From NCBI GenBank assembly GCA_001803235.1, contig MHBL01000423.1:1-64000 (forward strand): a stretch of DNA of 64,000 bases, given 5' to 3'. Positions 1-8,375 of the stretch are shown here, piece by piece. Every line of letters begins with the position of its first letter. Positions within the stretch are counted from its first letter, which is position 1. This stretch comes from Lentisphaerae bacterium RIFOXYA12_64_32. Lineage in GTDB: Bacteria > Verrucomicrobiota > Lentisphaeria > Oligosphaerales > YB12-FULL-65-16. The notes beneath the pieces are model-generated. The model worked only from the letters and a program-made list of their open reading frames with translations. It had not been told where the DNA came from and did no database searches. The translations under genes and the position numbers were made by a program.

Positions 1-111
1 CCCGCGGGAGCGAGCCGCTCCCGCCACCTTGCCAGAACGACCCGGACAAACAGTGAGTAACGCCCACTCATGATCAGGCGCATCCGCCCGGGGGGCGCTG
101 ACGCTTCACCC
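1..111. repeat. Dispersed repeat A, copy 1
   Basis: This is one of four long copies of a GC-rich intergenic element (others near 24892, 27423 and 41824). Shared blocks are a short palindrome of the type GAGCGAGCCGCTC, then CGCCAC.TTGCCAGAAC, then AGTGAGTAACGCCC, then CATGATC followed by a hairpin around TCCGCCCGG and the end motif CGCTGACGC. It begins at or before the window edge, and its last bases overlap the 3' end of the ligase-like gene. No protein is proposed here. Confidence 0.75.
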
Positions 112-1296
112 CCGCCTCGCTGCCCCCGGAGCCACGTACTGCACCTCGGCATGAATCCCGAGGCGCGAGAGGACTTCGGACTGGATCTCACGCCGCAACT
201 GCTCCAACCCCCGCATCTGGTCACCGAAGAAATCCTCCGACACCTCGATGGCCACCGTAATGTGATGCTCGGAGATGGCAATCAGGAACGGCTGCCCGGC
301 GGCCCGAGTCTTGCGCAAAACGTCCTCGACCTGCTTCTCGTACAGCGGTATCTCATCGACCCGCTGGCACCCATCGAGCCGTTCGCCGGGTGTCAGGACC
401 AAGCCGGTGCGACCGCAGTCGCATTTCACCCGCTCCGCAGCACCGGCGACGCGCGTCCGGTAGCGCAGCAGCGGCATCGCCTCGTGGCACAGCGTCGTGA
501 CCACCAGTTCGCGGTCCACGACCTCGACCAGGAACGCGTCCTCGTTCACGTGCAACCGACCTTCCTCGCACTCGACACAGAACCCGGGGTCCAGGATTTC
601 GCTGACGCCGAACCCGCAGCGCACGCGCGCAAAAAGTCCCGTCTCCAGTTCGTTGCGCTGCTCGGGGCTTGTGGGCCGCGTCAGCAGGACGGTCCGCAGT
701 TGCAGCGACTGCGGGTCCAGGCGCTGAGAGCGCAGCAGCGCCATCAAGTCAGCCGCGTTGGTCGGCGTCGTAATCAGGGTCGTGGTGCGGTAGTTCTGGA
801 GCACCTGCAGTTGGTAGTCAACGTGGAGCGTGTCCTCGGGAATCACCGAGGCTTCGACGACTTCCGCGCCCAGCATGTACCCGAACGCCTGCGGAAAAAC
901 GCCGCCCCCAAAACAAACCTGAATGACGTCGTTGGAGGTCACTCCGGCAGCGACCAGTTGTCGGGCCGTCAGACGTCCCCAGAGCTTGAGATCGTTCCAC
1001 GTGTGGCCCGTGACCAGTTGCCGGCCTTCCGGGCCCACAAGCGAGTCGAGGCGGACGACCTCGCGCAGCGGCAGCGCGAACATGCCATATGGAAACGCGT
1101 CCACCAAGTCCTCCGGCGTGGTGAAGGGAAGCTGCGCCAACTGGCCGAGACTCTCGACCCGTGCGTCGCCGAGTTGATCCCGGTAACGACGGACATTGCG
1201 CCGGAGGCGAACCAGCAGCGCCTGCAGCCGCTCGAGCTGAACCTGCTCGCGCAGGTCCGGCCGCATCGTCTCCCGGTCGCGGTCGATAACCCTCAT
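106..1296 (-). CDS. Phenylacetate-CoA-ligase-like protein with degenerate P-loop
   Basis: A protein of 396 residues resembling PaaK-type AMP-forming CoA ligases, which activate aryl acids to CoA thioesters. The N-terminal region with LERLQALLVRLRRNV and LAQLPFTTPEDL, the mid region (CFGGGVFPQAFGYMLGAEVV), the VIPEDT stretch and the Cys-containing CDCGRTG near the C-terminus follow the family order. Where PaaK has the adenylate-binding SSGTTGKPT, this protein reads LVGPEGRQL, so the usual ATP-binding loop is not recognisable and activity is uncertain. The start chosen is the ATG at 1296, which overlaps the livF stop as ATGA and has GGAG upstream. It ends a five-gene importer operon, so the substrate is plausibly what the importer brings in (inference). 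A non-catalytic or divergent adenylate-forming enzyme is an alternative. Confidence 0.75.
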   Translation of the reverse strand: MRVIDRDRETMRPDLREQVQLERLQALLVRLRRNVRRYRDQLGDARVESLGQLAQLPFTTPEDLVDAFPYGMFALPLREVVRLDSLVGPEGRQLVTGHTWNDLKLWGRLTARQLVAAGVTSNDVIQVCFGGGVFPQAFGYMLGAEVVEASVIPEDTLHVDYQLQVLQNYRTTTLITTPTNAADLMALLRSQRLDPQSLQLRTVLLTRPTSPEQRNELETGLFARVRCGFGVSEILDPGFCVECEEGRLHVNEDAFLVEVVDRELVVTTLCHEAMPLLRYRTRVAGAAERVKCDCGRTGLVLTPGERLDGCQRVDEIPLYEKQVEDVLRKTRAAGQPFLIAISEHHITVAIEVSEDFFGDQMRGLEQLRREIQSEVLSRLGIHAEVQYVAPGAARRG

Positions 1297-2027
1297 TCCC
1301 AGATCTCCTTGCTCGCCTTGCCCAGGTACGCACACTTCACGTCCGGGTTGGTCATCAGGTCTGCACCCCTGCCCTCCATAACCACCTCGCCGGTCTCCAG
1401 CACGTACCCGCGGTCAGCCGCGGCCAACGCCATGACAGCATTCTGCTCGACCAGAAAGACCGTTGTGCCCAAGTCGCGCAGTCCGCGGATGATGGCGAAC
1501 ACGTCCTTGACGATCAGTGGAGCCAAGCCCATGGATGGCTCATCGAGCAGCAACAACCGCGGCCGCGCCACCAGGGCGCGGGCGATAGCCAACATCTGCT
1601 GTTCGCCGCCGGACAGGGTTCCCGCCATCTGCGCGCTGCGCTCCCGCAGGCGCGGAAACCGTTCCAGAACCTGATCGATGTCCAGGTTCCTGTCCTTGTT
1701 CCGGTATCCGCCGACCACCAGGTTATCGCGCACGCTCAGGTCGGGGAAGAGTTGCCGCCCCTCGGGGACCAGCACCACGCCGTGCGACACGCAGCGCCAC
1801 GCCGGAATGCCGAAAATCTCCCGCCCATCCAAAACGATCGAACCGCCCCACGGCGGCAACAGCCCGACAATCGAGGCAAGCAGGGACGATTTCCCCGCCC
1901 CGTTGGCCCCGATCAGCGCCACGATCTCGCCGCGCTCGACGTGGAGGCTGATCCCTTTGATCACCTCCAGACTGCCATAACCACTACGAAGATTTCTAAT
2001 CCGCAGCACTGCCGAAATCCCCTCCAA
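1293..2027 (-). CDS. livF: LIV-type ABC transporter ATP-binding protein LivF
   Basis: A 244-residue ATPase of a high-affinity branched-chain amino acid type (HAAT) importer, acting on the inner face of the cytoplasmic membrane. Walker A GANGAGKSS, signature LSGGEQQM, Walker B LLLLDEPSMGL and the H-loop position (VFLVEQNA, where LivF proteins carry Q/N rather than His) are all present at family spacing. Its 5' end overlaps livG and its stop overlaps the ligase-like gene start, so the genes are translationally coupled. The true transported substrate is unknown; LIV systems also move aromatic acids, amides and urea. Confidence 0.93.
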   Translation of the reverse strand: MEGISAVLRIRNLRSGYGSLEVIKGISLHVERGEIVALIGANGAGKSSLLASIVGLLPPWGGSIVLDGREIFGIPAWRCVSHGVVLVPEGRQLFPDLSVRDNLVVGGYRNKDRNLDIDQVLERFPRLRERSAQMAGTLSGGEQQMLAIARALVARPRLLLLDEPSMGLAPLIVKDVFAIIRGLRDLGTTVFLVEQNAVMALAAADRGYVLETGEVVMEGRGADLMTNPDVKCAYLGKASKEIWE

Positions 2028-2868
2028 GGTACACGGAAATGACCTGTGGGTCGTTGCGGATTTCCGCCGGTGGACCTTCCGTCACCGGCTTGCCGTAGTT
2101 CAGCACCAGAATGCTGTCCGAGACGTCCATGACCAGGGACATGTCGTGCTCCACCAGCAGCACCGTCACGCCCGTGTCGCGCACCTGCCGGATGATCCGG
2201 GCCAGATCACCGGTCTCCCGCGTATTCAGTCCGCTGGCCGGTTCGTCCAGCAGCAGGAGCCGGGGCTGGGTGGCCAGGGCCCGCGCCAGTTCCACCAGCC
2301 GCCGCTGCCCAAACGGCAGCGACGCGACCGACACCCCCGCCTTGTCCGCCATGCCAACGGCCGCCAAATGCTTCTCCGCCGCGTCCCGGATCGCCCGCTC
2401 CTCACGGTAGTGCCGGGGCAACCGCAGCACGCTGGCGACGACGCCGCAGCAAGTCCGGCAGTGGCAGCCGACCATGACGTTCTCGATCGCGGTCATGTTC
2501 GGAAACAGGCTGAGGTTCTGGAACGTCCGCGAAATGCCCAGTTCGCCGACCCGGAACGGCGGCAGCCCCGCAATCGGCACGTCCGAGAAAAGAATACGCC
2601 CACTGTCCGGTCGGAGGATTCCCGATATGATGTTGAAAACCGTCGTCTTGCCAGCGCCGTTCGGGCCGATGACCGCCTTGATCTGGCCGGGCATGACCGA
2701 GAACGACACGTCGTCAACCGCCAGGAGCCCCCCGAACGAACGGCACAGGCCTTCTACCCGCAGCAACGGCGCGGAGGCGAACACGGGCGGCGACGCCGGC
2801 ACGCCCGCCGCAGGGACGCTGCCGGGATCCACACTCAGCACACCGTAGCCTTGTCCCTCAGTCTTCAA
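1996..2868 (-). CDS. livG: LIV-type ABC transporter ATP-binding protein LivG
   Basis: The second ATPase of the importer. Walker A GPNGAGKTT, the LivG-type signature LPFGQRRLVELARAL, Walker B LLLLDEPASGL and H-loop LLVEHDMSLV are visible. About 35 residues rich in Pro, Ala and Val precede the usual LivG beginning (LLRVEGLCRSFGG), and the only far-upstream start is a TTG at 2868. A downstream GTG start would give a more typical protein, so the start is uncertain. It overlaps livF by 32 bases. It is separated from livM by a 192-base repeat-rich gap, which is unusual inside a LIV operon. Confidence 0.9.
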   Translation of the reverse strand: MKTEGQGYGVLSVDPGSVPAAGVPASPPVFASAPLLRVEGLCRSFGGLLAVDDVSFSVMPGQIKAVIGPNGAGKTTVFNIISGILRPDSGRILFSDVPIAGLPPFRVGELGISRTFQNLSLFPNMTAIENVMVGCHCRTCCGVVASVLRLPRHYREERAIRDAAEKHLAAVGMADKAGVSVASLPFGQRRLVELARALATQPRLLLLDEPASGLNTRETGDLARIIRQVRDTGVTVLLVEHDMSLVMDVSDSILVLNYGKPVTEGPPAEIRNDPQVISVYLGGDFGSAAD

Positions 2869-3060
2869 TCTTGCTCACCACACCTAATGCCCCCCAACTT
2901 AAGGGCCACCACACTCGGGGCGAGGGCTGAGGGATGAAACCTGAAACCTGAAGTGGATACAGATGCGCCGTATGGTGTTCCGGACTCTGGACCTCAGCTT
3001 TCAGCCCTCAACCCTAAGTTGGGTGTCATTGCACCCTCACTCACCCACTCACCCACTCAC
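2869..3060. repeat. Gene-free spacer with short tandem repeats inside the liv operon
   Basis: There is no gene between livM and livG. The stretch holds a doubled AAACCTGA unit at about 2936-2951 and a run of CACTCACC-type units at about 3039-3066. It also has an imperfect inverted repeat: AACTTAAGGG near 2894 against CCCTAAGTT near 3011. It lies about 65 bases upstream of the livG start. Confidence 0.6.
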
Positions 3061-4137
3061 TCACGCCCCTGCCCTGCCCGTCACCGCCCTGAACAGGCGG
3101 ACCACGCCGCGACCGAGTGGGCGCAGCGGTCCCTCCGGGACCAACGCCACGATCAGGATCAGGATCAAGCCAAAGACGGCGTGATCCGCCGAGCCGAAAC
3201 AGCCGCGCAGCGACAGGAACTCCAGGGCTCCCCCCACCACGAGTGCACCCCACACGTTCGCCATGCCGCCGGCGGCCACCAGGGCCACGTAGCGGACCGA
3301 TTTCATGGCCCCGGACTCCGATGGCCCGATGGCTCCGTTGTAGTGTGTCATCAGACACCCGGCCACCGCCGCAATCACGGCACTGATGAGGAACACTTTA
3401 AGCTTGTACTGGGCCGTGTTGATCCCCATGGCGTTGGCCGCCAATTCCCCGCCGTGGATGGATCGCAGCGCCCGCCCGGTCCGCGAATTGACCAGGTTCA
3501 AGACCATGAACAGGGTCAAACCGGCCAAGGCAAAGGCGACGTAGTAGTTCTGGATCCGGCAGACGCTGCGGCCGCAGACATCGAGCCCGGGCAGAATCTT
3601 CCATGCCGGGACGGAGGAAATTCCGTCCGCCCCGCCCAACCGCTCCGTGCCGAGGACAAGACGGTACACGATCAACCCGAAACCGAGCGTCGCCATGGCC
3701 AGGTAGTGTCCCTTGAGACGCAACGCCGGGTACCCGATGACAAACGCCACGGCGGCGGTCAGGCACACGGCAGCGGCAAATGCCAGCCATGGCGTAACCC
3801 CCAGGCACTCGCCACCGTAGAGGTCCTGGCGCGCCACCAGGACCCCGGCCTTGCGCAGCGTCAACCCAACCCCCTTCGCCGCCCACCCGCTCAGGTCCAG
3901 GGTGGTCAAATACGCCGACGTGTACCCGCCGATGGCAAAAAACGCGCCATGCCCCAGCGAAATCTGTCCGGCATATCCCATGACCAGACACAGCCCCATG
4001 ACGACCGTGGTGTAATACGCGGCCATGGTCAACTGGGTCAGGTAGTAGCCGCGCCCGGTGGCGGCGGTCAGCAACTGCAAGCCGACCACCGTCGCCACAA
4101 AGGCGACACCACTCAGCATGGAAACCCTCCGCGCCAT
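3061..4137 (-). CDS. livM: LIV-type ABC transporter permease LivM
   Basis: A 358-residue integral membrane protein of the HAAT family. It has multiple hydrophobic segments and the LivM hallmarks GYAGQISLGHGAFFAIGGY, GHYLAMATLGF, SRTGRALRSIHGGELAANA and MGINTAQYKLKVFLISA, followed by ESGAMKSVRYVALVAAGG. The ATG at 4137 (MARRVSMLS) is chosen because it overlaps the livH stop by one base (TGATG). The frame stays open further upstream but that part is antisense to nothing recognisable and is a reading-frame artefact. It forms the transmembrane channel with LivH. Confidence 0.93.
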   Translation of the reverse strand: MARRVSMLSGVAFVATVVGLQLLTAATGRGYYLTQLTMAAYYTTVVMGLCLVMGYAGQISLGHGAFFAIGGYTSAYLTTLDLSGWAAKGVGLTLRKAGVLVARQDLYGGECLGVTPWLAFAAAVCLTAAVAFVIGYPALRLKGHYLAMATLGFGLIVYRLVLGTERLGGADGISSVPAWKILPGLDVCGRSVCRIQNYYVAFALAGLTLFMVLNLVNSRTGRALRSIHGGELAANAMGINTAQYKLKVFLISAVIAAVAGCLMTHYNGAIGPSESGAMKSVRYVALVAAGGMANVWGALVVGGALEFLSLRGCFGSADHAVFGLILILIVALVPEGPLRPLGRGVVRLFRAVTGRAGA

Positions 4138-5033
4138 CAGAACTCCCTCGATGAAGTTCCCACTTCCGGAGCGCCGAAAAGTCCGTGCGGTCGCACGAAC
4201 AGCACAAGCAGCAGAATGGCAAAGGCCATTGCGTCTTTGTATGCGGCCGGCAGGAAGTACACGCTGACGCTCTCGGCCAAACCGACCAGGAGCCCGGCCG
4301 GCACCGCGGCCATGTGGTTCCCCAAGCCCCCGAGAATCGCCGCGGCAAACCCCTTGATGGCAAGGGAAGTACCCATGTCGTACTGAGTCATGGTGATCGG
4401 GGAAATGACGCACCCGCCCAGCGCACCCAGCGCGCCGCTGACCATGAAGGCCAGCGTCCGCATGTTCGCGACGTTGATGCCCGCCAACTGCGCGGCACTC
4501 ACGTTCGAGGCACAGGCCCGCATCGCCTTGCCGATGATTGTGTAGCGCAGGAATCCGTGCAACACAGTCACCGTCACGCCCACCGTGCCCAGCACCCAAA
4601 AAACCTGCGGCGACAGTCCGGCGCCCAGGAGTCGGACCGACGAGCACTCGTTCCCGGTAAAGTACGGCAGCGACCGGACCTTCTCATCCCAGATGTGAAG
4701 AGCCACTTCCTGAATCACGATCGACAGCCCGATCGTGATGATGATCATCTGCAGCAGGCTGGGGCGACGCAACCGCCGGAAAATGAAGATCTCCAGCGCG
4801 CCGCTGCACAACATGACCAGCAACACGGCACCGGCCACCGCCACGGGCAGCGGCATGAAGCTGGCCAGCGTCACGGCGATCATCCCGCCCAGCATGACGA
4901 ATTCGCCCTGGGCGAAATTGATGATTCCCGTCGTGCCGTAGATAATGTTGAATCCAATGGCCACGATCGCATAAATACTGCCGACCGTAACCCCGGACAT
5001 GATGTATTGCAGAACCTGCGACAAACCCACCAT
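4137..5033 (-). CDS. livH: LIV-type ABC transporter permease LivH
   Basis: A 298-residue permease with the LivH signature near the N-terminus (GSIYAIVAIGFNIIYGTTG, then INFAQGEFVMLGGM), about eight hydrophobic stretches, and the cytoplasmic loop KAMRACASNVSAAQLAGI that contacts the ATPase. AGGAG lies directly against the ATG at 5033, so the GTG at the second codon or the TTG at the fourth could be the functional start; all give nearly the same protein. The stop overlaps the livM start. It lies downstream of the binding-protein gene, separated by a large inverted repeat. Confidence 0.92.
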   Translation of the reverse strand: MVGLSQVLQYIMSGVTVGSIYAIVAIGFNIIYGTTGIINFAQGEFVMLGGMIAVTLASFMPLPVAVAGAVLLVMLCSGALEIFIFRRLRRPSLLQMIIITIGLSIVIQEVALHIWDEKVRSLPYFTGNECSSVRLLGAGLSPQVFWVLGTVGVTVTVLHGFLRYTIIGKAMRACASNVSAAQLAGINVANMRTLAFMVSGALGALGGCVISPITMTQYDMGTSLAIKGFAAAILGGLGNHMAAVPAGLLVGLAESVSVYFLPAAYKDAMAFAILLLVLFVRPHGLFGAPEVGTSSREF

Positions 5034-5051
5034 CTCCTGCTCAACGGGAAC

Positions 5052-5123
5052 GGCTCGCGGAGCCGCTCGCCCTCCAGCCCCGCGCTCAGTATCGTGATTG
5101 GAAAGCGAGCGGCCTCGCGAGCC
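5052..5123 (-). terminator. Large inverted repeat between binding-protein and permease genes
   Basis: Two 19-base arms (5052-5070 and 5105-5123; 17 of 19 positions pair, sequences GCGAGCGG.C..CGCGAGCC) flank a 34-base loop. The hairpin sits between the binding-protein stop and livH. That is the place where many importer operons carry an RNA stem that protects the binding-protein mRNA or lowers read-through into the permeases. There is no T-run, so it is not a classical intrinsic terminator. The arms share the GAGCGGCTCG core of repeat A and could be a degenerate relative. Confidence 0.5.
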
Positions 5124-5154
5124 GTCTGACAACCTGGCGCCGGCGTCCCCCCGC

Positions 5155-6375
5155 CTACCGGGTTGCCGCCGGGGTCGCCGGTTTCTCGGGCCGCTTGCAG
5201 AACGCAAACCGGTTGCTCCGCACCACGAGCATATCGAAGGCCTCGGGCCCCAGCCCGTTGTGGTCTTCGGGCGAGAACGAGAACACGCCGCCTGCGCCCA
5301 CATAGCCTTTCATATTCTCGATCGTGTCGCGAAGTTTCTCCCGATCCGTGCCGCCCAACTCCACGGCTTTGACCGCGATCATGAGCGCGTCGCAGGCGTC
5401 CGTCCCGAAAACCATCGCCGGCTCACCGAACCGTTCCTCGTAGTTGCGCTTGTACGCCGCCAGGAAAGCCTTCTGCGGGTGCCCCTCCGGCAGGGAATTG
5501 GGCAGCAGCACTTTCGTACCGGGGAAGATCGTCCCCTCACAGGCAATTCCGCCCTGCTCCACGTACTTGATGTTCCCGAACCCGTGGCTCTGGAACACCG
5601 GGATGCCCATTCCGATCTGGCGCATGGTCTTCGCCACCAGGCCCTGCGTGGGCACGCTGGCCCAAGTCAGAATCCCATCGATGTTCAACGGCTTGAGCTT
5701 GTCCACTGCCTCGTTGACGTCCGTCGCGTTCCGGTCGAACATGACCCGTTCGACAACCGTGATGCCGTAGTCCGGCGCCATGGCATCCACCATTTCCCAG
5801 CCCATCTTGCCGAACCCCGTGTTGTCGGTAATCAGACCGATCCGGCTGACCCCCTTGTCTTTCATCGCCTTGAACAGCAAAGCCGCCGCGTGCACATCCC
5901 GCGGGGAAGTCTTGAACGTGTACTTGGTCGGCGGTTCCAGAATGACGTCGCCGGACGCGTAACAGATCAGGGGAATGTGAGCCTCCTCGCAGAGCGGCTT
6001 CACCTGGAGCAACTCCCCCGTGGTGGACGGTCCGAGGATGGCCAGCACACTGGGGTCGTCAATCAGCTCTTTGCAGAACGTCACCGTCTTGTCCGGACTG
6101 CCGTTGGTGTCTTTGATGATGACCTCCAGCGGCCGCCCCGACACCCCCGTCGCGCTGAGTTCCTGCGACACCATCAGAAGGGTGCGCTGATGATAAGAAC
6201 CGGCAACGGAGAACGTGCCCGTGCTGGCCACCAGCGCCCCGATCCTGACCGGCTCACCGGTCAGGCCCGACGTGGTCGCCGCATTGGGATCGACCTCGGC
6301 TTCTTTCTTCCCGCAGCCCGATGCGAGGAGAAGCAGACCGACGCATAGCAGTGCTGTTAACCCATGGCGTTTCGT
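5155..6375 (-). CDS. LIV-type periplasmic binding lipoprotein (Peripla_BP_6)
   Basis: The substrate-binding protein of the importer, about 406 residues. The mature part matches the type I periplasmic binding fold of leucine/amide receptors: GALVASTGTFSVAG, then DTNGSPDKTV, ILGPSTTGELL, ALLFKAMKDKGVSRIGLI and PVFQSHGFG. Upstream of the first GTG the frame continues through a convincing lipoprotein signal, GLTALLCVGLLLLASGC, with lipobox Cys at 6313-6315. No ATG, GTG or TTG precedes it before the in-frame stop at 6391. The best start is an ACG at 6375 giving MKRHGLTALL, 8 bases after AGAAGGGG. This is either a rare ACG start or a base error of ATG. It heads the liv operon. Confidence 0.88.
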   Translation of the reverse strand, partial: TKRHGLTALLCVGLLLLASGCGKKEAEVDPNAATTSGLTGEPVRIGALVASTGTFSVAGSYHQRTLLMVSQELSATGVSGRPLEVIIKDTNGSPDKTVTFCKELIDDPSVLAILGPSTTGELLQVKPLCEEAHIPLICYASGDVILEPPTKYTFKTSPRDVHAAALLFKAMKDKGVSRIGLITDNTGFGKMGWEMVDAMAPDYGITVVERVMFDRNATDVNEAVDKLKPLNIDGILTWASVPTQGLVAKTMRQIGMGIPVFQSHGFGNIKYVEQGGIACEGTIFPGTKVLLPNSLPEGHPQKAFLAAYKRNYEERFGEPAMVFGTDACDALMIAVKAVELGGTDREKLRDTIENMKGYVGAGGVFSFSPEDHNGLGPEAFDMLVVRSNRFAFCKRPEKPATPAATR

Positions 6376-6505
6376 GAGACGGGCCCCTTCTTACCAGACA
6401 ACCCCGGTCCACGACCGGAAATGCAACGCCTTGACGCACACCCTGGCGAACCTGAAACTTCACTTTAGCCCGCCTCAGGCACGAGTCAAGTGCCGCCTGG
6501 CAGTA

Positions 6506-6665
6506 GGCAGGGCTGTTTCAAGATTCGTGACCGTCGTGTGCGGCGAGTACCCCCGGCGTGTCCCCACGCCGGGGGGGCGGCCTGAGGACAGGCCGCCCCT
6601 ACTTGGGTGTGCGCGGAGGCGTGGCCTTCCGAGACGCGGTGCCGGATCTTGAAACAGCCCTGGGC
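6506..6665. repeat. Inverted-repeat element at the cas1 3' end
   Basis: Arms of about 20 bases (GCAGGGCTGTTTCAAGAT at about 6508-6525 and its complement ATCTTGAAACAGCCCTG at about 6646-6662) enclose two further perfect hairpins: CCCCGGCGTG/CACGCCGGGG at about 6551-6573 and GGCGGCCTG/CAGGCCGCC at about 6577-6598. It abuts the codons for GLLPY of the broken cas1, replacing its last residues. The layout is that of a small non-autonomous palindromic (MITE-like) element. Confidence 0.65.
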
Positions 6666-7853
6666 AGTAGGGTAGCAGTCCCGTGGCTACGCTCTCGTCC
6701 AGGAACGGGTGTCGGATCTCCTCTTGCTTGCGCTTCTGGTACGCCACCAGCACCGCCTTGCGCGTCTCGTCGTCCATGACGACCGCGCCGGACTCGGAGC
6801 GTTTGAAGCCCTTGCCCGCGATCTGCCGCAGATTAATCAGCGACAGTGCCAGGCGATCGGCCAGGAACGGCCGGAACTCCTCGATCAGGTCCAGGGCCAG
6901 GGCCGCAACGCGTGCAGGAAACCCACCTGCGGGTCCAGCCCGGCCGTCTCGATCGCGCCGGTCGCATCGTGGACCAGCAGCGTGTACAGGAACGACAGCA
7001 GTGCGTTCAGGCTATCGAGCGGTGGACGCCGGCTGCGTTCGCGGAAGAAGAAGTCCTCCTTCTGCGCCGTGACGAGGTGATCGAACACGCCGAAATACGC
7101 CTTGGCCGCCTCGCCTTCCTTGGCGCGCAGCGTTTCGATGGACAATGGTGCCGCGACTTCCTCGATCAGGAACCCGAGCCGGCGCACCGCCGTATCGACC
7201 GCCGCGGTCTGGATCTTGTCGCCGTGGTCGCGCACCGCGCGTTGCAGCACGGTGCGGCAGTTCGTGATCTTGCCGAGCACGACCGCGCGCGCCACGGCGA
7301 CAGCACCCTCGGCATCGTCGGCGCGGCGGTACTGTTCGCGACGCAGCACCGCGTCGAACGTGACCTCGCTCCGGCGCCGCGGGGTGCCGTAGAACAAAGC
7401 GCCGGCCGGAATGTGCACCGCCAGCATTTCCTCGAGACACAGTGCCTGCGCGCAGAGTTGTATCTCGTCGCAAAGGTCCGTCTTGGGTCTGCCGCGTTTG
7501 TGCTCGACGGGGAACGGCAGCCAGTAGCCCTCCATATTCGGCAGAGGAGCACCAGCTTCCTTAGTACCGACACGGTGAAACTCGACCACGTCAGCCTTGC
7601 CCGCGAGCCCGAGCCGCAGCGACCGCACCTCGCCCGAGCCGTCCGCCAGCAACCCGATCAACTCCGGCAACACCGCGCCGTCCCCGGTCTTGCCCAGCTC
7701 GACGGCGCGGGCGGACAGCCGGACGGGCGTGGCCACCGGCCGTTTCACCACGACGTGCGCGCCCCAGGCGCTATCCACACCGGCTTCCGCCACCGCCATG
7801 GCGTCGATCTGTTCCTCCGTCGAGCGTCGGTATATTGTGGCACGCTTTTTCAT
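6660..7853 (-). pseudogene. cas4-cas1: Decayed cas4-cas1 fusion (type I-G/I-U-like), chimeric
   Basis: Pieces of a Cas4/Cas1 adaptation fusion. Cas4 nuclease landmarks are LGLAGKADVV, PVEHKRGRPK and DEIQLCAQALCLEEML. The Cas1 part follows directly with ARAVVLGKITNCRTVL and RPPLDSLNALLSFLYTLL. Lesions: the Cas4 Cys cluster and the Cas1 N-terminal domain are missing between about 7400 and 7350. A small deletion shifts the frame at about 6885 (stop after LRPWPWT), and the next frame continues LALDLIEEFRPFLADRLAL, SGAVVMDDETRK, EEIRHPFLDE. The tail beyond GLLPY is replaced by the inverted-repeat element. The first ~50 residues (MKKRATIYRRSTEEQIDAMA...) do not look like Cas4 and resemble an antitoxin N-terminus (weak). 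No cas2 is seen downstream. This is a non-functional relic. Confidence 0.82.
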
Positions 7854-7993
7854 AGAGGCCATCCCGTGATGATCCGCACGTTGTCGTCAGGCTTGAGTTG
7901 GAGGATTACCTTCACCCGCCGCCCGGCCACCGTTCTGCCAATCGAACACTCCTCGTGGAGTTCTGCAGGGGGCTCGATCCGCCTTTGGCCGCT
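7850..7993 (-). pseudogene. C-terminal remnant of an unidentified small protein (possibly a toxin)
   Basis: An open stretch of about 47 codons ends RVKVILQLKPDDNVRIITG-W-P-L. Its TGA overlaps the ATG of the cas4-cas1 relic as ATGA. The ending resembles those of small ribonuclease toxins whose stop overlaps the antitoxin start, and the following MKKRATIYRRSTEEQ would then be the antitoxin head. This is a guess from style, not a family match. A cas5/6-type gene end is the alternative, because that position belongs to an effector gene in type I-G loci. An upstream stop at 7994 truncates it. Confidence 0.35.
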
Positions 7994-8194
7994 TCAATGG
8001 GACCGCGCTCCGAAGAACGCGGAAAGCGCACCAGCCCCCAGTACCACGTAACACTTAGCTCTATTGCAGGACGTACGGAAGCTCTTCCCCATGAACTCTC
8101 CGAACAACGCCTGTTGCCATGGAAACGGTGTCTCACCCGACGGGAGACTGGTCAAGGCGCGGAAAAGGTTGTCAAAGCCAGGCTGCGGATTCAC
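7994..8194 (-). pseudogene. cas3: cas3 N-terminal fragment
   Basis: A GTG at 8194 with GAGAGGAG upstream opens a frame reading GFDNLFRALT, then TPFPWQQALFGEFM. This is how Cas3 helicases of the type I-G/I-U group begin, just ahead of the PTGLGKT Walker A motif. Here the similarity stops at TSCN (about 8060), before Walker A, and the frame runs into unrelated sequence and stops at 7994. Everything from the helicase motifs through the effector genes up to cas4-cas1 is therefore gone, which points to one large internal deletion. The intact start and ribosome site suggest the deletion is the main lesion. Confidence 0.6.
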
Positions 8195-8375
8195 TGGAGT
8201 CTCCTCTCAAGAGCTTGCCACTCGTGCCGCTTGTGGCCGGTAACCGTTTCGAACCCGTCATCGAAGGATGGCTGCATGACCTCTGTCTCCCTTCTCCCGG
8301 GCGGAGTCTTCGCGCGGCGCTCTGCGACCTTCGTTCGGGCTCGGTTGCCGCCGACGGGCCGGGCCGGGCGTCATG

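Noticed and set aside
70..1674. Long open frame on the plus strand opposite the ligase-like gene and livF
   Set aside because: It is antisense to well-supported genes, has no ribosome site and no family features; long antisense frames are expected at this GC content.
2146..4386. Further long plus-strand frames opposite the liv genes
   Set aside because: Arg/Pro/His/Gln-rich translations typical of antisense shadows.
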